Assembly (NCBI RefSeq): GCF_002903165.1
Contig: NZ_PPSK01000009.1
Coordinates: 62,001-126,000 of the forward strand
Direction: 5' to 3'
DNA length: 64,000 nt
Source of the DNA: Halopseudomonas oceani
Lineage (GTDB): Bacteria; Pseudomonadota; Gammaproteobacteria; Pseudomonadales; Pseudomonadaceae
Both the position numbers and the translations under genes were made by a program. The notes beneath the pieces are model-generated. The model searched no databases, was not told the origin of the DNA, and saw only the letters and a list, made by a program, of their open reading frames with translations. Of the stretch, positions 7,486 to 16,571 are shown one piece after another (position 1 is the first letter of the stretch; each line of letters opens with the position of its first letter).

Positions 7486-9735
7486 TCAATCTTCTATCAA
7501 ACAGTCCACCTGCCAGCGCGGCTCGCCGTCGACGTTGTCGTGGCGCAATCCGTGTATGTCATTACCGAAGCCGGGGAAACGGGTTTCCAGGTCGATTGCT
7601 GCTGCCAGATAGGCGGCAATGCTATTGTCCTCCGGGAAGCGTTCACCAGGCATGATGACGGGGATGCCCGGCGGATACGGCACGAGCATGACGGCAGCGA
7701 GGCGGCCATTGAGTTCATCGATGGGCGTAGCTTGCACCCTGCCGCGAACCATTTGCTGATAGGCGTCAGCCGGGCGCAGGCTCATGCTTGGGAGGTCTGT
7801 ATACATGGCGCGCTGCAGGTGTACCAGGGCGTGCTGCTTGTAGCATTGGTGCAATTGCTGGCATAGATCGCGTAGCCCGAGGTTCGCGTACTCGGGGCGC
7901 TGGGCTATCTCGGGTAGCGTGGTGTCGAGCGGTGCATTGCGATCATATAGGCGTTTGAACTCGCGGAGTTCCGACAGTAGCGTGCTCCACTTGCCCTTGG
8001 TGATCCCCAGCGAAAACAGAATCAGAAAGGAGTAGAGCCCGGTTTTCTCAACAACCAGGCCGCGTGAGGCGAGAAAGCGTGTTACCACTGCCGCCGGGAT
8101 GCCGCTTTTCGCTAGTCGCCCTTTGTCCTCTACGCCGGGAGTCAGCAGGCTGACCTTGATCGGGTCGAGCAGCGCATAGTCCTCTGCCATTGCGCCAAAC
8201 CCATGCCACTGTGCGTTATTGGCGAGCGTCCAGTGTTGCGCGGTCAGGGCGTCGGAGGTCAATGCATGCTCGGGCTCCCAGACATCGAACCACCATTCAT
8301 CTTCATCCATCTGGTCTGCGGTCTGCTGCATCGCGCGGCGGAAGGAAAGGGCCTCGTCGAGTGTTTCCTGGACCAGTGATTCGCCGGCAGGGCCGGCCAT
8401 CATGCCGGTAGCAACATCAATCGACGCAATCATGCCGTAATGTGGCGAGGTGGAGGTGTGCATCATGTACGACTCGTTAAAGCGCTCGCTATCGAGTTGC
8501 TGGTCTGCGCTGTCACGGGCAAGGATGATGGATGCCTGGGAGAGTGCTGCCAGCACCTTGTGAGGTGACTGGGTGGCGAATACCAGAGGGTGGTCGCTGC
8601 GTCTTGGGCTACTGCTGCTCATGCCGTGGCGCCCCTGGTAGAAGGGATGGAAGGCGGCATAGCCGTACCAGGCCTCGTCGAAGTGCAGGACATCAACCCG
8701 GTCGCGCAGTTGTTCGGCAATCATGTGGGTGTTGTAGCAGAGGCCGTCGTAGGTTGAGTTGGTCAGCACCGCAAGGCGAATGCGTGGGGGCTCTGTTCGA
8801 TCTTGCAGCAAGGGGTGTTCGGCGAGCTGCTGGTTCAATCTTTCCATGCTGAAGCTGTCGTGTGTGATCGGGCCGATAATGCCGTAATCGTTGCGTGAGC
8901 CGGTCAGATAGATCGGGATGGCGCCGGTCATGATGATCGCGTGCAAGATCGACTTGTGGCAGTTGCGGTCGACCAGTACGACATCGTCCCGAGTAACGTA
9001 GGCATGCCAGATGATCTTGTTTGAGGTTGAGGTGCCATTGACCACATAGAAGGCGTGATCTGCACCAAAGACGCGGGCCGTATTGGTCTCTGCTTCGGCG
9101 ACGGGGCCGGTGTGGTCCAGCAGTGAGCCAAGCCCTGGCACCGATACAGAAAGGTCCGAGCGCAGGGTATTTTCGCCGAAGAAATCGTGAAAGGCGCGCC
9201 CAACCGGGCTTTTTCGAAAAGCGACGCCGCCCCCGTGTCCGGGTGAGTGCCATGAGTAACTGGCACGACTGCTGTATTCCAGCAGTGCCTTGAAAAACGG
9301 TGGCAACAGCTGTCCCAAATAGCTGCGAGCGGTGCGGGCGATTTGCCCTGCAATGAAGGGGAGGGTGTCTTCGAACAGGTAGATTATGCCGCGAATCTGA
9401 TGCAGTTCGCGCAGCGCTGACAGCAGCTCTGGATCAATGGTCTGGCGGGTGCTAAGTGCCATGATCGGCAATTCCGGGGAGCGGCTGTGAGCGGCATTGA
9501 ACAGGGCTTCGACCTGGGACAGGTCGCTCTGGGCTTCCGGTGTAAACAGAATGCATGACAGACCCCGATGCGCTTCGGCGATTAGCTTGCCTTCCTCCAG
9601 TTGCTCTGCGCCCAGTACTTGGAACCCTTCGCCGGAAATGGCATCAATCAATGCGGCGAGTTGACGTCCTGCAACATTGCTCTGACCGATGGCTGGATGA
9701 ATGATCAAGATCGGGAAATTCAGCTGTTTGAACAT
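7486..9735 (-). CDS. ldcA: PLP-dependent Orn/Lys/Arg decarboxylase, probably lysine decarboxylase LdcA
   Basis: A 749-residue fold-type I decarboxylase. Residues 1-130 are the flavodoxin-like wing domain (Orn_DC_N). The PLP domain carries YSWHSPGHGGG (161-171), the PLP-stacking aspartate segment HFDEAWYGYA (351-360) and the Schiff-base lysine in TQSPHK (K393). The C-terminal domain contains VPYPPGIPVIMPGE, typical of the family. Length and domain order match P. aeruginosa LdcA (PA1818, 751 residues), which converts lysine to cadaverine in lysine breakdown. Arginine or ornithine as substrate cannot be excluded by eye. It is monocistronic, convergent with the tRNA cluster and divergent from a thioesterase gene. 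Confidence 0.85.
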   Translation of the reverse strand: MFKQLNFPILIIHPAIGQSNVAGRQLAALIDAISGEGFQVLGAEQLEEGKLIAEAHRGLSCILFTPEAQSDLSQVEALFNAAHSRSPELPIMALSTRQTIDPELLSALRELHQIRGIIYLFEDTLPFIAGQIARTARSYLGQLLPPFFKALLEYSSRASYSWHSPGHGGGVAFRKSPVGRAFHDFFGENTLRSDLSVSVPGLGSLLDHTGPVAEAETNTARVFGADHAFYVVNGTSTSNKIIWHAYVTRDDVVLVDRNCHKSILHAIIMTGAIPIYLTGSRNDYGIIGPITHDSFSMERLNQQLAEHPLLQDRTEPPRIRLAVLTNSTYDGLCYNTHMIAEQLRDRVDVLHFDEAWYGYAAFHPFYQGRHGMSSSSPRRSDHPLVFATQSPHKVLAALSQASIILARDSADQQLDSERFNESYMMHTSTSPHYGMIASIDVATGMMAGPAGESLVQETLDEALSFRRAMQQTADQMDEDEWWFDVWEPEHALTSDALTAQHWTLANNAQWHGFGAMAEDYALLDPIKVSLLTPGVEDKGRLAKSGIPAAVVTRFLASRGLVVEKTGLYSFLILFSLGITKGKWSTLLSELREFKRLYDRNAPLDTTLPEIAQRPEYANLGLRDLCQQLHQCYKQHALVHLQRAMYTDLPSMSLRPADAYQQMVRGRVQATPIDELNGRLAAVMLVPYPPGIPVIMPGERFPEDNSIAAYLAAAIDLETRFPGFGNDIHGLRHDNVDGEPRWQVDCLIED

Positions 9736-9871
9736 GACGCGTCCCTGTTGCTGGTGGCTGCTCTCAGCCTAATGCAGGTTTGTGGGCTTTGCATTGCGGG
9801 TTGCAGTGTGTCTTTGTAGTACCATCTCCCATCAAACTGCTTTACGTCCGCTGCCAAGGAGATGCAAGCCT

Positions 9872-10318
9872 GTGAACTGGGATCTGCCAACCCCCTTTAC
9901 CCAGCCGATTACGGTGATGTCTGACGATATCGACGAGTTGGGGCACGCCAATAATGCTGTTTATGTCCGCTGGCTTGAGCGTTGTGCCTGGCGGCATTCA
10001 AACGCGCTTGGCCTGGGTCTGGAGGAGTATCGGGAGCTGGATCGGGCCATGGCGGTCGTGCGCCACGAGATCGATTATCTGGCGTCGGCTTACGAGGGTG
10101 ACGAGCTGGAGATGGCAACCTGGATCATCAGCTGGGATGGCAAGCTGCGCATGACGCGGCACTTTCAGTTGTGCCGCAAGCGTGACGGACTGACACTGCT
10201 GCGGGCGCGAACCACGTTTGTCTGCATCGAACTGTCGACAGGGCGGCCAAAGCGCATGCCTGAGGCGTTCATTGAGGGGTATCGCAAAGGAATGACTGAA
10301 ACCCCTGAAGGGTTTTGA
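9872..10318 (+). CDS. 4HBT-family acyl-CoA thioesterase
   Basis: A 148-residue hotdog-fold protein. The signature DDIDELGHANNAVYVRWLERC near residues 15-35 contains the catalytic-type aspartate/asparagine region of the 4-hydroxybenzoyl-CoA thioesterase (YbgC-like) family. The start is taken at the GTG at 9872, preceded by AAGGAGATG; the reading frame is open further upstream to 9782 but that part is low-complexity and lacks a Shine-Dalgarno. The substrate is unknown. The gene is divergent from ldcA, as a similar gene pair is in other pseudomonads, and convergent with ppnP. Confidence 0.8.
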   Translation: MNWDLPTPFTQPITVMSDDIDELGHANNAVYVRWLERCAWRHSNALGLGLEEYRELDRAMAVVRHEIDYLASAYEGDELEMATWIISWDGKLRMTRHFQLCRKRDGLTLLRARTTFVCIELSTGRPKRMPEAFIEGYRKGMTETPEGF

Positions 10319-10349
10319 GAGAACCCGGCGCCGGGCGCCGGGGTGATGC

Positions 10350-10631
10350 TCAGCGGTACTCGCACAGGTAGGCGGTATCGCGTTCGACTTTCAGGTTAAA
10401 GCGGCTGTTGGCCGGCACGGTGAACTGGTCGCCGGTATTGTAGGTGTTCCATTCGTCGCTGCCTGGCAGCTTGACGGTCAGGGCGCCGTTGATAACGTGC
10501 ATGATTTCCAGTTGGCTGGTACCGAACTCATATTCGCCGGGAGCCATCACGCCGACGGTGGCTGCGCCTTCGGGTTGCTTGAAGGCAATTGAGGCAACCT
10601 GACCATCGAAATACTGATTTACCTGAAACAC
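10350..10631 (-). CDS. ppnP: Pyrimidine/purine nucleoside phosphorylase (DUF1255)
   Basis: A 93-residue single-domain cupin. Comparison with E. coli PpnP (94 residues) matches throughout: [14 protein letters not shown] at the start, [32 protein letters not shown] in the core, and the C-terminal YLCEYR. The family splits several nucleosides with phosphate to base and (deoxy)ribose 1-phosphate. I chose the GTG at 10631, eight bases after AGGAG, because it gives the family length; the frame stays open upstream to 10691. It is divergent from the dehydrogenase at 10759. Confidence 0.92.
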   Translation of the reverse strand: MFQVNQYFDGQVASIAFKQPEGAATVGVMAPGEYEFGTSQLEIMHVINGALTVKLPGSDEWNTYNTGDQFTVPANSRFNLKVERDTAYLCEYR

Positions 10632-10758
10632 GCGCAATACTCCTGCAGATGAAAGGGCGGTCATTATGCCGAGGGCCGATCTTTCGGGCAATTGCGTCGC
10701 TGTGGGTTTGAATCTTCGGACGACTTGAAGTCGGCATCCGACAACAATGGGGTGAGTT

Positions 10759-11631
10759 ATGGCAAACGTTGCGTTTATCGGTCTAGGTGTTATGGGTTAT
10801 CCCATGGCGGGGCATCTGCAACGGGCAGGGCATCAGGTCACGGTCTACAACCGGACCGCCGAAAAAGCGGCACGCTGGGTGCAAGAGTACGGTGGCAAGT
10901 CAGCCGAGACGCCGGCCGCCGCTGCGCGAGGCCAGGACTTTGTGCTCATGTGTGTAGGCAATGATGATGACCTGCGCGACGTGGTCTGTGGTGAGCAGGG
11001 CGTCTTCGCCGGCTCACACCAGGGGCAGGTGGTGGTTGATCACACCACGGCGTCGGCGGGCGTTGCGCGCGAGCTTTTTGCGGCTGCTGCCAACTACGGC
11101 GTGGGCTTCTTGGATGCGCCGGTTTCCGGTGGTCAGGCCGGTGCCGAGAAAGGTCAGTTGACCATCATGGTTGGCGGTGATGAGTCCGTATTCGACCTCG
11201 CGAGACCGGTTCTGAATTGCTATTCGAAAATGCTGCGCCGTATGGGTGAGTCAGGTAACGGCCAATTGACCAAAATGGTCAATCAAATTTGTATTGGCGG
11301 GCTATTACAGGGGCTGTCGGAGGCGATGCATTTTGCTCAGCGCGCGGGCCTGGATGGCGATGCGGTCGTTTCTGTGATCAGCAAAGGGGCTGCTCAGTCC
11401 TGGCAGATGGAAAACCGTTACCAGACCATGCTCAATGGCGAGTTTGATTTCGGGTTTGCTGTCGACTGGATGCGCAAGGATTTTGCCATCGTGCTTGAAG
11501 AGGCCCGACGCAACGGCGCGCAGTTGCCTGTCACTGCTCTGGTTGATCAGTTCTATGCTGATGTTCAGGCAATGGGCGGCGGGCGCTGGGATACGTCAAG
11601 CCTGATTGCCCGCCTACAGAAAGGCGACTGA
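10759..11631 (+). CDS. NAD(P)-dependent beta-hydroxyacid dehydrogenase (3-hydroxyisobutyrate dehydrogenase family)
   Basis: A 290-residue cytosolic dehydrogenase. The N-terminal Rossmann motif GLGVMG is at residues 8-13, the substrate-binding [14 protein letters not shown] at 119-132, and the catalytic lysine in [11 protein letters not shown] is K172. Length and motifs are those of the family that includes 3-hydroxyisobutyrate, tartronate semialdehyde and related dehydrogenases. No pathway neighbours reveal which acid is used. The stop codon overlaps the start of the next gene (TGATG), so the two are probably co-translated. Confidence 0.85.
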   Translation: MANVAFIGLGVMGYPMAGHLQRAGHQVTVYNRTAEKAARWVQEYGGKSAETPAAAARGQDFVLMCVGNDDDLRDVVCGEQGVFAGSHQGQVVVDHTTASAGVARELFAAAANYGVGFLDAPVSGGQAGAEKGQLTIMVGGDESVFDLARPVLNCYSKMLRRMGESGNGQLTKMVNQICIGGLLQGLSEAMHFAQRAGLDGDAVVSVISKGAAQSWQMENRYQTMLNGEFDFGFAVDWMRKDFAIVLEEARRNGAQLPVTALVDQFYADVQAMGGGRWDTSSLIARLQKGD

Positions 11632-11888
11632 TGGAGTGTCGTGCAGCCTGCGGTGCGTGCTGCACTGCGCCGTCGATCACATCGCCAATTCCGGGCATGC
11701 CGGGCGGTAAACCTGCTGGTGTGCCCTGCATTCAGCTGTTGCCGGACATGCGCTGCGCGATCTTCGGTTCTCCCGACCGTCCGGCGGTCTGTGCCGGCTT
11801 TTTACCGGAAGAAAGCGTGTGCGGCAACACGCGGGCCGATGCCCTGCGGATTATTGGCTGGCTGGAGTCTGAAACTGGCGCGTCCTAG
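11631..11888 (+). CDS. YkgJ-family cysteine cluster protein
   Basis: An 85-residue protein with the cluster CRAACGACC at residues 3-11, then a Pro/Gly-rich stretch and two further cysteines (RC...VC). This is the CxxxCGxCC pattern of YkgJ/Fli-type cysteine cluster proteins (PF03692), thought to bind a metal or Fe-S centre, function unknown. It starts inside the stop codon of the dehydrogenase gene and its end overlaps the convergent EamA gene by four bases. Confidence 0.8.
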   Translation: MECRAACGACCTAPSITSPIPGMPGGKPAGVPCIQLLPDMRCAIFGSPDRPAVCAGFLPEESVCGNTRADALRIIGWLESETGAS

Positions 11889-12772
11889 CTTTCACGCAAT
11901 TGGCTTCTGCGCCGACGCAAGGTGCCGCCGAAAACGTTGATGGTTAGTCCAAGCAGGATGAGAAGCGCGCCTAGCAGTTGCATCTCGTCCAGTGTTTCAC
12001 CCAGCAATATGTTGGCCGAACTGAGGCCGATAACCGGAACCAGCATCGAGAATGGAGCGATCTGGCCCGCAGGATAGCGAGACAGCAAGCGGCTCCATAG
12101 GCCATAGCCGATCAGTGTCGCACCAAACGCCAGATAGAACAGGGCGAAAATGGCGGTGGAGCTGATCTGTGACAGGGCTTGGCCGATCTGCTGCGGGCCT
12201 TCCAGCCAGAGTGACATCGCCAGAAATGGCAGTGGCGGGATCAGGCTGCCCCATACGACCAGACTGGTCAGATCAATCTGCCCGACCTGTTTGGTGATGA
12301 TGTTGCCGCAGGCCCACATCAGTGCGGCGCACAGCGTCAGTAGGAGGCCGATCGCGGTCATGCTTGAACCGCTTCGCAAGCCGATCAGGAGTAGTCCGGC
12401 TGCGGCAGTCAACAGCCCCGCCAGATTATGGGCTCTGACTTTTTCGCTCAGTAGCAGGGCCGCCAGCAGCAAGGTGAAAAACGCCTGCGACTGCAGCACT
12501 AGAGAAGCCAGCCCTGCGGGCATACCGTTAGCCATCGCGCTGAACAAAAAGGCGAACTGGCCAAAGGAGATCGTCATTCCGTAGGCGACCAGCCAGCGCA
12601 GCGGGATTTGGGGGCGGCGAACGAAAAATACGGCCGGAATGGCTGCCAGTGTGAAGCGCATGGCGCCGAGCAGCATGGGTGGGAGTTCATCAAGTCCCAG
12701 CTTGATTACGACAAAATTGAGCCCCCAGATCAGGATGACCAGCAAGGCGAATCCAAGGTCTCTTGCGGACAT
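11885..12772 (-). CDS. EamA/DMT-family transporter (EamA/YdeD-like exporter)
   Basis: A 295-residue inner-membrane protein with ten hydrophobic segments in two repeated EamA domains (about 5-135 and 150-285). The start [31 protein letters not shown] and the later IITKQVG segment resemble E. coli EamA, which exports O-acetylserine and cysteine. Substrate is inferred by similarity only. The C-terminus is basic (RRRRSQ), consistent with a cytoplasmic end. The LysR gene upstream on the same strand may regulate it, but a 137-base gap separates them. Confidence 0.82.
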   Translation of the reverse strand: MSARDLGFALLVILIWGLNFVVIKLGLDELPPMLLGAMRFTLAAIPAVFFVRRPQIPLRWLVAYGMTISFGQFAFLFSAMANGMPAGLASLVLQSQAFFTLLLAALLLSEKVRAHNLAGLLTAAAGLLLIGLRSGSSMTAIGLLLTLCAALMWACGNIITKQVGQIDLTSLVVWGSLIPPLPFLAMSLWLEGPQQIGQALSQISSTAIFALFYLAFGATLIGYGLWSRLLSRYPAGQIAPFSMLVPVIGLSSANILLGETLDEMQLLGALLILLGLTINVFGGTLRRRRSQLRES

Positions 12773-12909
12773 GATGTGGCGGGCTCCGTCGGGATGTGGG
12801 GTGGAGCTGCCTATACAATCATGATCGGCGACTTTTGCTGCGGTACAGTGGCATTCGCAATGACCTGTACAGTGCTGCCCGGTTTCCGGGGGAGTTCAGT
12901 TGGTAACTG

Positions 12910-13788
12910 TCATAGGTTTGCAAAGCTCTGGATGACAAAGCTCTGCAGTGCGTCGACCAGCGGGCTGCCCTTACTGCCGCGTTCAAGTACGATCTGGTAA
13001 CTGCCCATTGGTGGCAGACCGGCGGCGTTGTCGACGATTTTGAGGGGTTTTCTCACCAGACTGCGCGGGAAAGGGGCTACCGCCAAATCCGCTTCCATGG
13101 CCGCCTGCTGGCCCGCGCAGTGCTCACTTACATAGGCAATCCGATACGCCATGCCGGCGCGATCGAGTGCGGCCAGGGCGGCTTCTCGCCATACGCAGCC
13201 GGGGCCGGCAAGCGAGAGCGGTAAGGGGCGCTGCGTTGCTGCTTGTCCGCCCGCGCATTCTGCCCAGACCAGTTGCTCGGTGTGGACTACCTCGCCATTG
13301 GGAGCATGGCTGCCAGAGGTAACCAATGCCAGATCCAGTTCGCCTTGGCGTATTTGTTCGCTCATGTCTTTGCTGCGCGCCATCACTACATCAACCTGCA
13401 CGCCTGGGTAGTTGCGCGCAAAGCTGCTCAGCACGGTGGGCAGGATGCGTGTGCCTACGTCATCGGAGGTGCCGAGGCGCACGCTGCCATTGAGCTCTGG
13501 GTGGTAAAACCGGCTCAGGGCCTGCTCGTTGAGGTTGAGCATGCGCCGGGCAAAGCCGAGCAATGCCTCGCCCTCGACCGTGACGCTGGCGCGACGTGGC
13601 TCGCGCTTTAGTAGTCGGTAGCCAAGCAATTCTTCCAGGCGCTTGATCTGCATGCTGATGGCAGACGGGGTGCGGTGTACCTGCGCTGCAGCGGTAGAGA
13701 AGCTGCCGGTCTCGGCAATGGCAATGAAGCTACGCAATACATCCAGCTCCAGTAGCGGCAGGGTTGCGCTGTTTGGGGTGGCAGTCAT
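12910..13788 (-). CDS. LysR-family regulator, LrhA/HexA-like
   Basis: A 292-residue LysR-type regulator. The helix-turn-helix is FSTAAAQVHRTPSAISMQIK (about residues 25-44), and the effector domain opens with VRLGTSDDVGTRILPTVLSSF. LDVLRSFIAIAETGSF and the RMLNLNEQALSRF linker resemble the LrhA/PecT/HexA branch. I chose the ATG at 13788; a TTG at 13803 is in frame but lies next to a palindrome that looks like an operator. It is divergent from a 49-codon gene 105 bases away, which is its most likely target. Confidence 0.83.
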   Translation of the reverse strand: MTATPNSATLPLLELDVLRSFIAIAETGSFSTAAAQVHRTPSAISMQIKRLEELLGYRLLKREPRRASVTVEGEALLGFARRMLNLNEQALSRFYHPELNGSVRLGTSDDVGTRILPTVLSSFARNYPGVQVDVVMARSKDMSEQIRQGELDLALVTSGSHAPNGEVVHTEQLVWAECAGGQAATQRPLPLSLAGPGCVWREAALAALDRAGMAYRIAYVSEHCAGQQAAMEADLAVAPFPRSLVRKPLKIVDNAAGLPPMGSYQIVLERGSKGSPLVDALQSFVIQSFANL

Positions 13789-13798
13789 GAATGTCTCG

Positions 13799-13813
13799 TT
13801 CAATTAAATTGAA
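13799..13813. promoter_or_regulatory. Palindrome TTCAATTAAATTGAA, candidate LysR operator
   Basis: A perfect 7-1-7 palindrome in the 105-base gap between the LysR gene and the divergent small gene, inside an AT-rich stretch that also has ATTTAAAT at about 13823-13831. LysR proteins bind AT-rich palindromes in such divergent gaps. Assignment to this LysR protein is inference. Confidence 0.5.
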
Positions 13814-13893
13814 TTTGCATGTTATTTAAATTCGCTGGATTGAACAATGATGGCGCGAGAAGGTAGTGCTTCACTTTCGCAGGAGGCTGAGCC

Positions 13894-14043
13894 ATGAGTT
13901 GCAACGAGAAGCACGAATCGCGCAAAAGACAGATTCCGACATCACCATCTCAGCATGATTTCTATATGCCGGCGATGCCGCCTTTCTGGTTGTTCCGAGC
14001 GATACGGCGCGGAGTGCGCAAGCTCTGGCGTTGCCTCAGGTGA
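13894..14043 (+). CDS. Small basic protein of 49 residues, unknown
   Basis: A short gene with a strong Shine-Dalgarno (AGGAGG, seven bases before ATG). The product is polar at the start (SCNEKHESRKRQ), has a proline/aromatic middle (YMPAMPPFWLF) and ends in a basic amphipathic tail (RAIRRGVRKLWRCLR). It shares the divergent region of a LysR gene, which suggests direct control. The arginine-rich tail recalls DUF1127/YjiS-type small proteins, but I cannot confirm a match. No transmembrane segment is clear. Confidence 0.65.
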   Translation: MSCNEKHESRKRQIPTSPSQHDFYMPAMPPFWLFRAIRRGVRKLWRCLR

Positions 14044-14159
14044 TCGCCAGAATTGGGGGGGGCGGCTGGTCGTTTTCGGGTTTTAGGATGGGGTGCGGAT
14101 TGAGCTAGGCCGGGGTGGGGTACGCGTCGACGCTGAATGATGAGGGATAAGATAGAGCC

Positions 14160-14193
14160 AATAAAAAAACCCGCCGAGGCGGGTTTTTTTATT
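14160..14193. terminator. Bidirectional intrinsic terminator, gltA side
   Basis: A CCCGCC/GGCGGG stem flanked by seven A on the left and seven T on the right, so it can stop transcription in both directions. It lies between the small gene and the end of gltA. Confidence 0.9.
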
Positions 14194-14206
14194 GGCTGCA
14201 GGCGAC

Positions 14207-15481
14207 TTACTTGCTGGGGTAGTCGCGCTGGGTGGAGCCGGTGTACAGCTGGCGCGGACGACCAATCTTGTACGGACCGCTGATCATCTCGTTCCAGTGC
14301 GCAATCCAGCCTGGAGTTCGGCCGGTAGCAAAGATAACGGTGAACATTTCGGTCGGAATGCCGATGGCCTTCAGGATGATGCCGGAGTAGAAGTCGACGT
14401 TGGGGTACAGGTTGCGCTCTTTGAAGTAGGGATCGTTGCGTGCGATCTCTTCCAGCTTCATGGCCAGTTCCAGCTGCGGATCGTTGATGCCCAGCTCAGC
14501 CAGCACTTCGTCGCAGGTCTCTTTCATGACCTTGGCGCGTGGGTCGAAGTTCTTGTAAACGCGGTGACCAAAGCCCATCAGCTTGAACGGGTCGTCCTTG
14601 TCTTTGGCTTTGGCAACAAACTTCTCGATGTTCGACACGTCGCCAATCTCGTCCAGCATACGCAGTACGGCTTCGTTCGCACCGCCGTGTGCCGGTCCCC
14701 ACAGGGCGGCGATGCCGGCTGCGATACAGGCGAACGGGTTGGCGCCGGAAGAGCCGGCCAGGCGGACGGTGGAGGTGGAGGCGTTCTGTTCGTGATCGGC
14801 ATGCAGGACGAAGATGCGATCCATGGCCTTGGCCAGTACCGGGCTGATCTTCTTCTCTTCACAGGGTGTGTTGAACATCATGTGCAGGAAGTTTTCGGAG
14901 TAGCTCAGGTCGTTGCGCGGGTACATCATGGGCTGGCCCATGGAGTACTTGTAGACCATGGCGGCCAGAGTCGGCATCTTGGCGATCAGGCGAATTGCGG
15001 AAATTTCGCGATGGTGCGGATCGTTGATGTCCAGAGAGTCGTGGTAGAAGGCGGAGAGGGCGCCGACGACGCCACACATAATGGCCATAGGGTGAGCATC
15101 GCGGCGGAAGCCGTTGAAGAAGTTCTTCAGTTGCTCGTGAACCATGGTGTGGTTCTTGATGGTGTTGTCGAACTTGGTTTTTTCTTCTGCGTTGGGTAAC
15201 TCGCCCTTGAGCAGCAGGAAGCAGGTTTCCAGGAAGTCGGACTTCTCTGCCAGTTGGTCGATTGGGTAGCCGCGGTGCAGGAGTACGCCTTTCTCACCAT
15301 CAATATAGGTAATCTTGGATTCACAGGACGAGGTGGCCATAAAGCCAGGATCGAAGGTGAATACGCCTTGGGCGGTCAAGCCGCGTACGTCCACAACATC
15401 GGGGCCCATGGTCCCGGAATAGACTGGCAGCTCGATGGGGGCCGCGCCCTCGATGATCAACTGCGCCTTTTTGTCAGCCAT
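14207..15481 (-). CDS. gltA: Citrate synthase (type II)
   Basis: A 424-residue citrate synthase that condenses oxaloacetate with acetyl-CoA, the entry step of the TCA cycle. The catalytic residues are visible: H265 in [11 protein letters not shown]306 in GFGHRVYK and D363 in NVDFYSG. An [10 protein letters not shown] segment lies at 227-236. The N-terminal beta-rich domain of about 60 residues marks the hexameric, NADH-sensitive Gram-negative type. GGAGG precedes the ATG. The gene is divergent from sdhCDAB, as in P. aeruginosa, with 353 bases between that hold promoters for both sides. Confidence 0.98.
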   Translation of the reverse strand: MADKKAQLIIEGAAPIELPVYSGTMGPDVVDVRGLTAQGVFTFDPGFMATSSCESKITYIDGEKGVLLHRGYPIDQLAEKSDFLETCFLLLKGELPNAEEKTKFDNTIKNHTMVHEQLKNFFNGFRRDAHPMAIMCGVVGALSAFYHDSLDINDPHHREISAIRLIAKMPTLAAMVYKYSMGQPMMYPRNDLSYSENFLHMMFNTPCEEKKISPVLAKAMDRIFVLHADHEQNASTSTVRLAGSSGANPFACIAAGIAALWGPAHGGANEAVLRMLDEIGDVSNIEKFVAKAKDKDDPFKLMGFGHRVYKNFDPRAKVMKETCDEVLAELGINDPQLELAMKLEEIARNDPYFKERNLYPNVDFYSGIILKAIGIPTEMFTVIFATGRTPGWIAHWNEMISGPYKIGRPRQLYTGSTQRDYPSK

Positions 15482-15538
15482 TGATGGCCTCCTGTTTTGC
15501 TGTATCGAAAAGGTGACCCCCCACGCAGGGCCCGCATC

Positions 15539-15566
15539 ACTATAAGGTGATAAATCGGTTTGTCAA
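15539..15566 (-). promoter_or_regulatory. Predicted sigma-70 promoter of gltA
   Basis: On the minus strand a perfect TTGACA (-35, plus positions 15561-15566) is followed after 16 bases by TATAGT (-10, plus positions 15539-15544). The gltA start lies about 60 bases downstream. Confidence 0.7.
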
Positions 15567-15592
15567 TTGTGCGGATAGTGAAAGGAAATGAG

Positions 15593-15615
15593 TGCAATTA
15601 AAAGCTTTAATTGCA
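15593..15615. promoter_or_regulatory. Inverted repeat between gltA and sdhC, candidate operator
   Basis: TGCAATTAAA and TTTAATTGCA are exact reverse complements separated by AGC, giving a 10-3-10 site. It lies 26 bases upstream of the gltA -35 and 66 bases upstream of the sdh -35. The AT-rich symmetry suggests a dimeric regulator able to act on both operons. I cannot name the regulator. Confidence 0.5.
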
Positions 15616-15681
15616 AGCGTTTTGTGTTGAGGGGCTAGACTTTACAGCGCGGAAACAGAGCGTTTCCCGCAGGCTGTTCCG

Positions 15682-15710
15682 TTGTAATCAATGGCCTAAG
15701 TCACTATACT
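15682..15710 (+). promoter_or_regulatory. Predicted sigma-70 promoter of the sdh operon
   Basis: TTGTAA at 15682-15687, a 17-base spacer, and TATACT at 15705-15710. The start of sdhC is about 115 bases further on, leaving a leader that contains the hairpin at 15727-15764. Confidence 0.55.
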
Positions 15711-15834
15711 CCTTGACCGGCAAAGTGACCCGCAGGGCTTCGCCAGAAGCTGCTGGGGCGGGTCATTAAAGGCGTCAGAGTACGCCTTCCTATAATCCAG
15801 CCCTGTCCACAGGGCCCTGAGTGTGAATATAGCC

Positions 15835-16209
15835 GTGAATAGCAAACGACCCGTCAACCTCGACCTCAGGACAATCAAGCTTCCTGTAACCGCCTATACG
15901 TCAATTTTGCATCGCATTTCTGGCGTCATTCTGTTTGTCGCAATCGCAGCACTGCTCTGGATGCTCGACACCTCTCTCAGTTCCGAGAGCGGCTTTGAGC
16001 AGGTCAAGAGCTGTCTGGCGAACCCGCTGGCCAAACTGGTCATCTGGGGCATTCTGTCTGCGCTTCTGTACCACCTCATTGCCGGTGTACGTCACCTGGT
16101 CATGGATGCTGGTATTGGTGAAGGGCTAGAAAGCGGCAAGCTTGGTTCACAGATAGTGATCGTAGTTTCTGCCATCGTGATTGTTCTTCTGGGGGTTTGG
16201 ATATGGTAA
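15835..16209 (+). CDS. sdhC: Succinate dehydrogenase cytochrome b556 subunit
   Basis: A 124-residue inner-membrane protein with three transmembrane helices that anchors complex II and binds haem b and quinone with SdhD. SdhC signatures are RPVNLDLRTIKLPVTAYTSI near the start, the SILHRISGV segment, and LLYHLIAGVRHLVMD with the haem-ligand-type histidine. I took the GTG at 15835 because homologues begin with NSKRPVNLDL; a GTG at 15823 is also in frame. First gene of sdhCDAB. Confidence 0.95.
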   Translation: MNSKRPVNLDLRTIKLPVTAYTSILHRISGVILFVAIAALLWMLDTSLSSESGFEQVKSCLANPLAKLVIWGILSALLYHLIAGVRHLVMDAGIGEGLESGKLGSQIVIVVSAIVIVLLGVWIW

Positions 16210-16571
16210 CGAATGTCACCAACCTGTCTCGCAGCGGTCTGTATGACTGGATGGCGCAACGCGTCTCCGCTGTAGTTCTCGCTGCTTATGTGTTGTTTCT
16301 GCTTGGCTATCTGATTTGCAATCCCGGGCTGACCTTTGCCGATTGGCAAGGTCTGTTTGCCCAGAGCTGGATGCGCATCTTCAGCCTGCTGACCCTGGTC
16401 GCGCTAAGTGTGCATGCCTGGGTAGGGATGTGGACCATCTCTACCGATTACCTGACTCCCATGGCCCTCGGCAAGTCTGCCACTGTTGTCCGCTTCCTGT
16501 TCCAGGCGGTCTGCGGTCTGGTCATGTTTGTACTTTTCGTCTGGGGCGTGCAGATTCTCTGGGGTAACTAA
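16203..16571 (+). CDS. sdhD: Succinate dehydrogenase hydrophobic membrane anchor subunit
   Basis: A 122-residue protein with three membrane helices, partner of SdhC in complex II. SRSGLYDWMAQRVSAVVLAAY at the start and VHAWVGMWTISTDYL contain the conserved Arg/Ser of the quinone site and the haem/quinone-side Asp-Tyr pair. The ATG at 16203 overlaps the end of sdhC by seven bases, so the two are coupled. sdhA starts directly after its stop codon. Confidence 0.95.
   Translation: MVTNVTNLSRSGLYDWMAQRVSAVVLAAYVLFLLGYLICNPGLTFADWQGLFAQSWMRIFSLLTLVALSVHAWVGMWTISTDYLTPMALGKSATVVRFLFQAVCGLVMFVLFVWGVQILWGN

Larger units (their letters stand above)
15482..15834. other. gltA-sdhC divergent control region
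   Basis: A 353-base gap without a gene. It holds a gltA promoter, an inverted repeat at 15593-15615, a predicted sdh promoter, and a transcribed leader hairpin in which GACCCGC (15727-15733) pairs with GCGGGTC (15758-15764), with an inner GCTTC/GAAGC stem. The leader could affect sdh mRNA stability or translation; that is conjecture. Confidence 0.6.
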
